Shown in pieces: positions 59,071 through 64,000 of a stretch of 64,000 bases of DNA. Below the pieces are notes generated by a model, which was not told the DNA's origin, searched no databases, and saw nothing but the letters and a program-made list of their open reading frames with translations. The DNA comes from JBBREP01 sp963716525 (GTDB taxonomy: Bacteria; Actinomycetota; Acidimicrobiia; IMCC26256; PALSA-610). Location of the stretch: the NCBI GenBank assembly GCA_963716525.1, contig OY970315.1:4340001-4404000 (forward strand), written 5' to 3'. How positions within the stretch are numbered: position 1 is the stretch's first letter; each line of letters begins with the position of its first letter. The position numbers were made by a program, and so were the translations under genes.

Positions 59071-59946
59071 TCACACACCCCCTTGCCCGCGCTCGCGGGC
59101 TCGTTCGATCGGCGCGACCGCGATCGGATCGTCACCGAGATGGTCCTCGACGCGCACGGGATACGCAGCATCGACCGTGACGAAGTCGGGCGGGCGCCGC
59201 TCTGCGAACGCCGCGAACGCCTCCATGTTCGCCGGCGCGCCCATGAGGCGGCGGAACGCCTCGTTCTCACGGTCGCGCGCCGCGCCGATCGCGTCACGCG
59301 CGCCCGACACGAGCGTGCGCTTCGTCTCCATGAGCGACGCGATCGGCTTACTCGCGAGCAGGCGCGCGTGCTCGAGCGTTGTGGCAAGCAGCTCGTCGGG
59401 TTCGCACACCTTCCATGCCAGACCCATGCGCGCGCAGTCGCCGGCCGAGAACCATTCCGAGCTCATCAACACCCACGCCGCGTGCTGGCGACCGAGCAGC
59501 AGCGGGAAGGTGTACGAGCTGCCCGCCTCCGGCGCGACCGCCAGGTCGCTGAACGGGCAACGGATGCGCGCGGCACTCGACATGAACACGAGGTCGACAT
59601 AGCCGAGGAGCGTCGCGCCGATCCCGAGCGCCATGCCGTTGACCGCGGCCAGCAGCGGCTTCGGGAACGTGGTGAGCACGTCGACGAAGTCGACGAAGCC
59701 GTGACGGCTGCCGTCGCTTCCCGGACCCGAGCCCGAGGCGGTGTCGGCCATCTCGGCGAGGTCGGCGCCCGCCGAGAAGGCCCGCCCGGCACCGGTGAGC
59801 ACCACCACCGCCACATTCGGGTCGTGCGCCGCGGCCCGGAGCGCGTCGGTGGCCGCGAAGTAGAGCGCGTTGTTGAACGCGTTGAGCTTGTCGGGGCGGT
59901 CGAGCGTGAGGAGTCGCACGCGGCCTTCGTCGACGGCGTGTATCAC
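59071..59946 (-). CDS. Enoyl-CoA hydratase/isomerase family protein
   Basis: 291 residues from GTG 59946. Landmarks: LDRPDKLNAFNNAL, GAGRAFSAGADLAEMADT, VNGMALGIGATLLGYVDLVF, and VAPEAGSSYTFPLLLG, with the Glu seen in enoyl-CoA isomerases. The whole upstream gap is the 26-bp minisatellite, so its ribosome-binding site (GAAGG, nine bases before GTG) is itself made from repeat sequence. Confidence 0.92.
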   Translation of the reverse strand: MIHAVDEGRVRLLTLDRPDKLNAFNNALYFAATDALRAAAHDPNVAVVVLTGAGRAFSAGADLAEMADTASGSGPGSDGSRHGFVDFVDVLTTFPKPLLAAVNGMALGIGATLLGYVDLVFMSSAARIRCPFSDLAVAPEAGSSYTFPLLLGRQHAAWVLMSSEWFSAGDCARMGLAWKVCEPDELLATTLEHARLLASKPIASLMETKRTLVSGARDAIGAARDRENEAFRRLMGAPANMEAFAAFAERRPPDFVTVDAAYPVRVEDHLGDDPIAVAPIERARERGQGGV

Positions 59947-59950
59947 CGGT

Positions 59951-60102
59951 TCACGCCTTCGGCGCGGGTCACCGGGTCACGCCTTCGGCGCGGGTCACCG
60001 GGTCACGCCTTCGGCGCGGGTCACCGGGTCACGCCTTCGGCGCGGGTCACCGGGTCACGCCTTCGGCGCGGGTCACCGGGTCACGCCTTCGGCGCGGGTC
60101 AC
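59951..60102. repeat. 26-bp minisatellite, 5.8 copies
   Basis: The unit TCACGCCTTCGGCGCGGGTCACCGGG is repeated without change at 59951-60080 (five full copies) plus 22 bases of a sixth (60081-60102). It fills the gap between two crotonase genes and includes the stop of the upstream one (60099-60101). Each unit carries GAAGG and GTG on the minus strand, so every copy offers a possible initiation signal. Confidence 0.93.
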
Positions 60103-60908
60103 GACGAGGTTCCCTTGCCACCACCGACGATGCGGTCGCGGTACGAAGCCATGAACTCGCGCACATCGGCGGCCTGACCGGCCAGGTTCTGGTTGCGGTT
60201 CTCCATGGCGATCGCGGCATCCATGCTCGTGACCTCGACGTTGTGCCACAGCACTTCCTTCGTGAGCGTGAGCCCCGTGCTCGTGTAGCCGGCAACGGTG
60301 TGGGCGTAGGCGAGCGTGGCGTCGAGGAGCCGGTCGTCGTCGACGACCTGCGACACCAGCCCGATGCGCTCGGCCTCGTCGCCACCGATCTCGCGGCCCG
60401 ACACGATCAGATCGAAGCCGCGCGACACGCCGACGAGCCGCGGCAGCAGGTAACTGATCCCGATGTCGGTGCCGCTGAGCCCGGTGCGGATGAATGCCGA
60501 GCAGAACCGCGCCGAGCGCGCCGCGATGCGCACGTCGGCCGCGCACGCCAGCGCGAGGCCGCCACCGAACGCCGCTCCGTGCACGGCCGCCACGATGATC
60601 TGCGGCGTTGCCCGCATGTGGGGCACGAGGCTCGAGATGAACTCCTGGCCGCCCATGCCCGCTCGCATGTGCCGGTGCGCGCCGGCTGCGGGCACGTTGC
60701 CCCAGTCCTTCAGATCGAGCCCGGCGCAGAAGCCCTTGCCGGCGCCGGTGAGCACCGCGACGCGACAATCGGAGTCGGCGGCCACGGCGTCGAGCGCGTC
60801 GTGGAGGTCGCCGACGAGCTCGAAGCTCATGGCGTTACGCCGCTCGGGACGGTTCAGCCGGATCAGGCGGATGTGCGGCCCGGCGGCTTCGACGTCGACG
60901 GTGCTCAC
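60099..60908 (-). CDS. Enoyl-CoA hydratase/isomerase family protein
   Basis: 269 residues from GTG 60908, overlapping the stop of the Gfo/Idh gene by three bases (GTGA). Landmarks: LNRPERRNAMSFELV, GAGKGFCAGLDLKDWG, VHGAAFGGGLALACAADVRIAA and TGLSGTDIGISYLLPRLVG. The second catalytic position is Asp rather than Glu, as in several EchA-type proteins of unknown reaction. Stop lies in the minisatellite. Confidence 0.92.
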   Translation of the reverse strand: MSTVDVEAAGPHIRLIRLNRPERRNAMSFELVGDLHDALDAVAADSDCRVAVLTGAGKGFCAGLDLKDWGNVPAAGAHRHMRAGMGGQEFISSLVPHMRATPQIIVAAVHGAAFGGGLALACAADVRIAARSARFCSAFIRTGLSGTDIGISYLLPRLVGVSRGFDLIVSGREIGGDEAERIGLVSQVVDDDRLLDATLAYAHTVAGYTSTGLTLTKEVLWHNVEVTSMDAAIAMENRNQNLAGQAADVREFMASYRDRIVGGGKGTSS

Positions 60909-62178
60909 GGTGTGGCGTCCATGTGCAACTGCGCGTGCCCGCGGCCCTGCTGGATGGCCGGCACGTAGTCGTCGAGCTCGGCGAGCGTGCGGTCGTCGGT
61001 GAGGTCGACGACGCGGCCCCGCTCGGCCGACAGATACGCCGCCATGGTCAGCCGCACGATCTCCAAACCGTAGTCGAAGTCGAGCAACGCGCTGCGGCCC
61101 GAGCGGAACGCGGTGAGCGCGTCCACGTTCTCGTCGGTGTAGCCGTAGAGGTCGGGTTCGTTGGGCTGGATCGCGAGCAGGCCGTGCGATGCGGTCGCCT
61201 TCTCGAGCGCGCGCTCGGCGTCGGCAACCGACGCGGCGGCCGCGTCACCGATGAACACCTCGAGTGGTGACCGCAGGCTGTTCGCCTCGAGCGCGTAACC
61301 CGGACCGAGCCCGTCGGTGAGCAGTCGCAGCCCCTGCTTGTCGTACATCCACGACACGGTGAACTGGGCCTTCGAGCGCGCACCACGCTCGGGATCGCGG
61401 TAGGTGACCATCCCGGTGGCAAAGTCCTCGGCCGGAGTCTGCGCGTAGTCCACGCCGTGCCGTTCGAGCAGCTCCGCCGCGCCAGCGCGGCTGGCCCCAC
61501 TTGAGCAGCGCGACGTCGGCCGAGACGCACTCGGGCACGAGATGGCGCGGTGGCCGGCCCGGTGGCGTCAGCAGGTACCAACCGACTGCGATCGAATGGC
61601 AGCCCATGTCGGACAGGACGCCGCCGCCCTGGCGCGTCGGGTCCCAGAACCACGGGCTGTGCGGGCCGGCGTGCTCCTCCGACGAGCGCGCGAGCACGAG
61701 CGGCCCCATCGCTGCGATCGTCTCGGCGAGCTGCAGCCGCGCCTGCTGCAGCATCTTCATGTGGATCTGGTTCTCGAAATAGGCGGTCGGGGCGCCGACC
61801 TCGCGGGCCAGCTCCACCACGCGGCGCGCCTCGGGCAGGTTGCGCGCGAGCGGCTTGTCGCAGATCAGGCCGCGCAGCCGGGCACCGTCGCGCGCCGCGG
61901 CGGCAAGCTGCTCCATCACGGCCACCCGCTCGAAGTTCGGGCTGCACACGGCCACGACGTCGACGTCGCGCGCCATCTCGGCGACCGAGGCGTACACGCG
62001 CGCCGGGCCGAGCCCGCGGTCGCGCACCGACTGCGCGAGCGCCTCGGGCGGCCGGCGCGACACGAGCCCCGCCACCTCGATCCCGCGCACCTGCTCCAGC
62101 GCGCGGCAGGTGGAACTGGGTCATGAAACCCGCACCGACGAACCCGTACCGCAGGTCTTGGTGACGCTGCTCAGTCAT
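60905..62178 (-). CDS. Gfo/Idh/MocA family oxidoreductase (two frameshifts)
   Basis: The start is ATG 62178 (MTEQRHQDLRYGFVGAGF), with the GxGxxx dinucleotide fold. An extra base near 62112 breaks the frame after TQFHL. The middle continues as RGIEVAGLVSRRPPEAL, ICDKPLARN (catalytic Lys) and SDMGCHSIAVGWYLL (DxGxH motif). A second extra base in the C-run at 61495-61498 leads to the third part, RHGVDYAQTPAEDFATGMV, to the stop at 60905. About 424 residues. NAD(P)-dependent oxidoreductase on a sugar-like or cyclitol substrate. Two bases separate it from the upstream Gfo/Idh gene. Confidence 0.84.
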
Positions 62179-63298
62179 CGAACACGCCGGGCGCGAGGTC
62201 GGTGGGGAGCGGTGCGGCACGCTCGCACGTGGTCGTGAGCGGCACGCGGGTGCCGGCCTCCGACGACGTCAACGCGCCGTCCATGATCTCGAGCACATGC
62301 AGCGCGAGGTCGGCCGACGCGCGGTGGGCCCGCCCGCTGCGCATCGCCCACATCATGTCGCCGAGGCCGATGCCCCGCTGCTGCGGGAGCGTCTTCGCCA
62401 GCAGCTCGGTGTCGCGCCACCATTCGTCACGAACACCGCGCATGAGCACCGGCCCCTTGAACGTGTTCGGATCGGGTACCGCGAGCGTCCCCTCCGTGCC
62501 GTAGATCTCGATGAAGCGGTACCGCGTCGCCGCGACGTCGAAGCTCGTGACGAGGGTGGCGATCGCACCCGAAGCGAACTCGATGGCCGCGCTCGTGTGC
62601 GTCGGCGCCGCAACGTCGATCACCTCACCGCGGTGCGGCTCCGAGCGGATCGTGCGCTGCGGGCGGGAGATGCGACCCGTGCCGATCACCGACACGGCCG
62701 GGCCGAGGAGTTGCACGAGCGCGGTGAGGTAGTAGGGGCCCATGTCGAGCATCGGTCCGCTGCCGTGCCCGTAGAAGAAGCCCGGGTTCGGGTGCCACCA
62801 TTCCGGGCCGGGCTGCAGCATGAACGCGTTCGCCGCGAGCGGCTCACCGATGTCGCCGCGATCGATGACGGCGCGGCACGTCTGCAGCCCGACGCCGAGG
62901 AACGTGTCGGGTGCGCAGCCGAGCCGAACCCCGCGTGCTGCGGCGAGGCCGTGCAGGGCGCGTCCCTCGCCGAGGTCGATGCCGAGCGGCTTCTCGCTGA
63001 AGGCGGCCTTCCCGGCGTCGAGCACCGCCCGCGTCACCGCGGCATGGTGGAGCGGCGGCGTGAGGTTGACCACGGCGTCGATCTCGGGGTCGGCGAGCAC
63101 ATCGTCGAGCGTCGCGGCGCGGGCACCGCACTGCTGTGCGAGCTGCGCGGCCCGCTCGGCTAGCTGGTCGGTGCACGCGGCCACCTCCACGTGCGCGAAG
63201 CGCCCGATCGTGTGCGCGTACACCGGGCTGATCACGCCGCACCCCACGATGGCGATCCGGCACGGGGTCGGGCCCACCCCCGCTCGCCCGGCGTTCAT
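62171..63298 (-). CDS. Gfo/Idh/MocA family oxidoreductase
   Basis: 375 residues, intact, from ATG 63298, which overlaps the isomerase stop (ATGA). Dinucleotide fold IAIVGCGVISPVYAH, catalytic-type Lys in FSEKPLGIDLGEG. The DxGxH motif reads LDMGPYYLTAL, so the usual His is Tyr. The N-terminus AGRAGVGPTP precedes the fold and resembles the repeat unit at 55638-55737. It works with the isomerase and the second Gfo/Idh on a sugar or cyclitol. Confidence 0.92.
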   Translation of the reverse strand: MNAGRAGVGPTPCRIAIVGCGVISPVYAHTIGRFAHVEVAACTDQLAERAAQLAQQCGARAATLDDVLADPEIDAVVNLTPPLHHAAVTRAVLDAGKAAFSEKPLGIDLGEGRALHGLAAARGVRLGCAPDTFLGVGLQTCRAVIDRGDIGEPLAANAFMLQPGPEWWHPNPGFFYGHGSGPMLDMGPYYLTALVQLLGPAVSVIGTGRISRPQRTIRSEPHRGEVIDVAAPTHTSAAIEFASGAIATLVTSFDVAATRYRFIEIYGTEGTLAVPDPNTFKGPVLMRGVRDEWWRDTELLAKTLPQQRGIGLGDMMWAMRSGRAHRASADLALHVLEIMDGALTSSEAGTRVPLTTTCERAAPLPTDLAPGVFDD

Positions 63299-64000
63299 GC
63301 CGCACGACCCCGAGAGAGCCCATGGCCCACCAGGTACTCGCAGCTGCGGCGGGCGGCACCGGCGATGTCACCGTCGCACCGGTCGAGCTCCACGATGTGC
63401 CAGCGCGCGGCCGGTGCAGCGGCGAGCACACCGGCAATGTCGACGGCACCGTCGCCGACCGCGACCATCGCGCTCCGGGGATCGTCGGCCGGCCCGTCCT
63501 TGACGTGCAGCAGCGCCACCCGTTCGCCGAGCTCGCGGACCAGCGCGGCCGGGTCGGTACCGCCGACCTGCGCCCAGTAGATGTCGACCTCCGCGACGGT
63601 CTGCGGGTCGAGCGCGTCGAACAGGTGCAGCAACGCGGGCCGGCCCTCGACCTCGCGCATCTCCCAGAAGTGGTTGTGGTACCCGAACGTCATTCCCCGC
63701 TCCCGGGCCAGGCCGGCGAGCGTGTTCAAGGTGCCGGCATTGGCGCGGATCGCGGCCGGCTCGCGGAACTGGTCGGGCGGGAGCATCGGCATCACCACGG
63801 TGTCGCAACCGAGCGTCAGGAACGCGTCGAGCTCGGCCTTGAAACGGTCGGGGTCGGCGCTCGACGCGTGCGCGCTCGCCACCGCGAGCCCGAGCTCGTC
63901 GAGCAGCGCGGCCAACTGGCCCGGTGAGAGGTCGTGGAAGCCTGCCAGCTCCACACCCACGTAACCCATCGCCGCGACCTGGTGCAGCACGCCCGTGAAG
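63295..64000 (-). CDS. Sugar phosphate isomerase/epimerase-type TIM barrel, N-terminus missing
   Basis: The frame runs off the window end, so the start is outside. About 234 residues are visible. Xylose-isomerase-like landmarks: MGYVGVELAGFHDLSPGQL, YHNHFWEM, VDIYWAQVGG and LLHVKDG, which carry metal ligands in the family (IolE/IolI and relatives). It isomerises or dehydrates a sugar or cyclitol derivative. First visible gene of the operon isomerase, Gfo/Idh, Gfo/Idh, crotonase, crotonase, SDR. Confidence 0.9.
   Translation of the reverse strand, partial: FTGVLHQVAAMGYVGVELAGFHDLSPGQLAALLDELGLAVASAHASSADPDRFKAELDAFLTLGCDTVVMPMLPPDQFREPAAIRANAGTLNTLAGLARERGMTFGYHNHFWEMREVEGRPALLHLFDALDPQTVAEVDIYWAQVGGTDPAALVRELGERVALLHVKDGPADDPRSAMVAVGDGAVDIAGVLAAAPAARWHIVELDRCDGDIAGAARRSCEYLVGHGLSRGRAA

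Noticed and set aside
59951..60102. CRISPR array
   Set aside because: Repeats are directly adjacent without spacers and no cas genes are present; it is a minisatellite.

Overview
The window is a dense, very GC-rich chromosomal stretch with strong G/C at third codon positions, short gaps and many four-base start/stop overlaps. Gene content points to a heterotrophic, CoA-ester-degrading actinobacterium, most likely of the Acidimicrobiia/Ilumatobacter type. It carries many acyl-CoA dehydrogenases, crotonases, SDRs, CaiB-type CoA transferases, a P450, a fused LivHM permease and a second gyrase/ParCE-like topoisomerase pair. The taxonomic placement is inference from gene style, not a search result. 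No rRNA, tRNA, CRISPR array, transposase or phage gene was seen.

Layout. 1-13 kb: end of a 2-oxoacid dehydrogenase E1 beta gene, a geranylgeranyl-reductase-like flavoprotein, a TauD-like dioxygenase/amidohydrolase pair, a complete branched-chain amino-acid type ABC operon (livK-livHM-livG-livF plus a small membrane protein), and an acyl-CoA dehydrogenase/SDR/esterase/ferredoxin run. 13-19 kb: dienelactone hydrolase, a PKD-like lipoprotein, a damaged crotonase, a zinc alcohol dehydrogenase and a PAP2 membrane enzyme. 19.5-34 kb: parC-like and parE-like genes bracket a signalling island with an MFS exporter, two tandem 10-residue mini-ORFs, an FHA-HTH regulator, a GGDEF-EAL protein, a 33-residue exported micropeptide with a hairpin over its ribosome-binding site, and a Ser/Thr kinase-AAA-repeat protein. 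34-44 kb: MaoC, SDRs, amidohydrolase, haloalkane-dehalogenase-like hydrolase, crotonase, mutM, yqgE and a three-subunit molybdenum hydroxylase. 44-49 kb: a 1449-residue surface protein with Calx-beta repeats and a PGRS-like glycine-rich tail. 49-64 kb: CoA transferases, P450, thiolase-like protein, acyl-CoA dehydrogenase, dehydratase, SDR, three crotonases, two Gfo/Idh oxidoreductases and a sugar isomerase that runs off the end.

How it works together. The metabolic genes form several short operons for uptake (Liv), CoA activation (CaiB), oxidation (acyl-CoA dehydrogenases, P450 with ferredoxin), hydration (crotonases, MaoC), dehydrogenation (SDRs) and thiolysis, as expected for degradation of branched, alicyclic or sterol-like acids. 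The substrate cannot be told from sequence.

Two general properties stand out. At least 12 genes, including mutM and the parC-like gene, are split by what look like single-base indels, which points to residual sequencing error rather than decay. Many first genes of operons have no Shine-Dalgarno but carry a TANNNT-like element 6-8 bases before the start codon, which suggests leaderless transcription. The most unusual material is in 23.4-31 kb: the duplicated mini-ORFs and the hairpin-controlled exported micropeptide beside a kinase/repeat protein.
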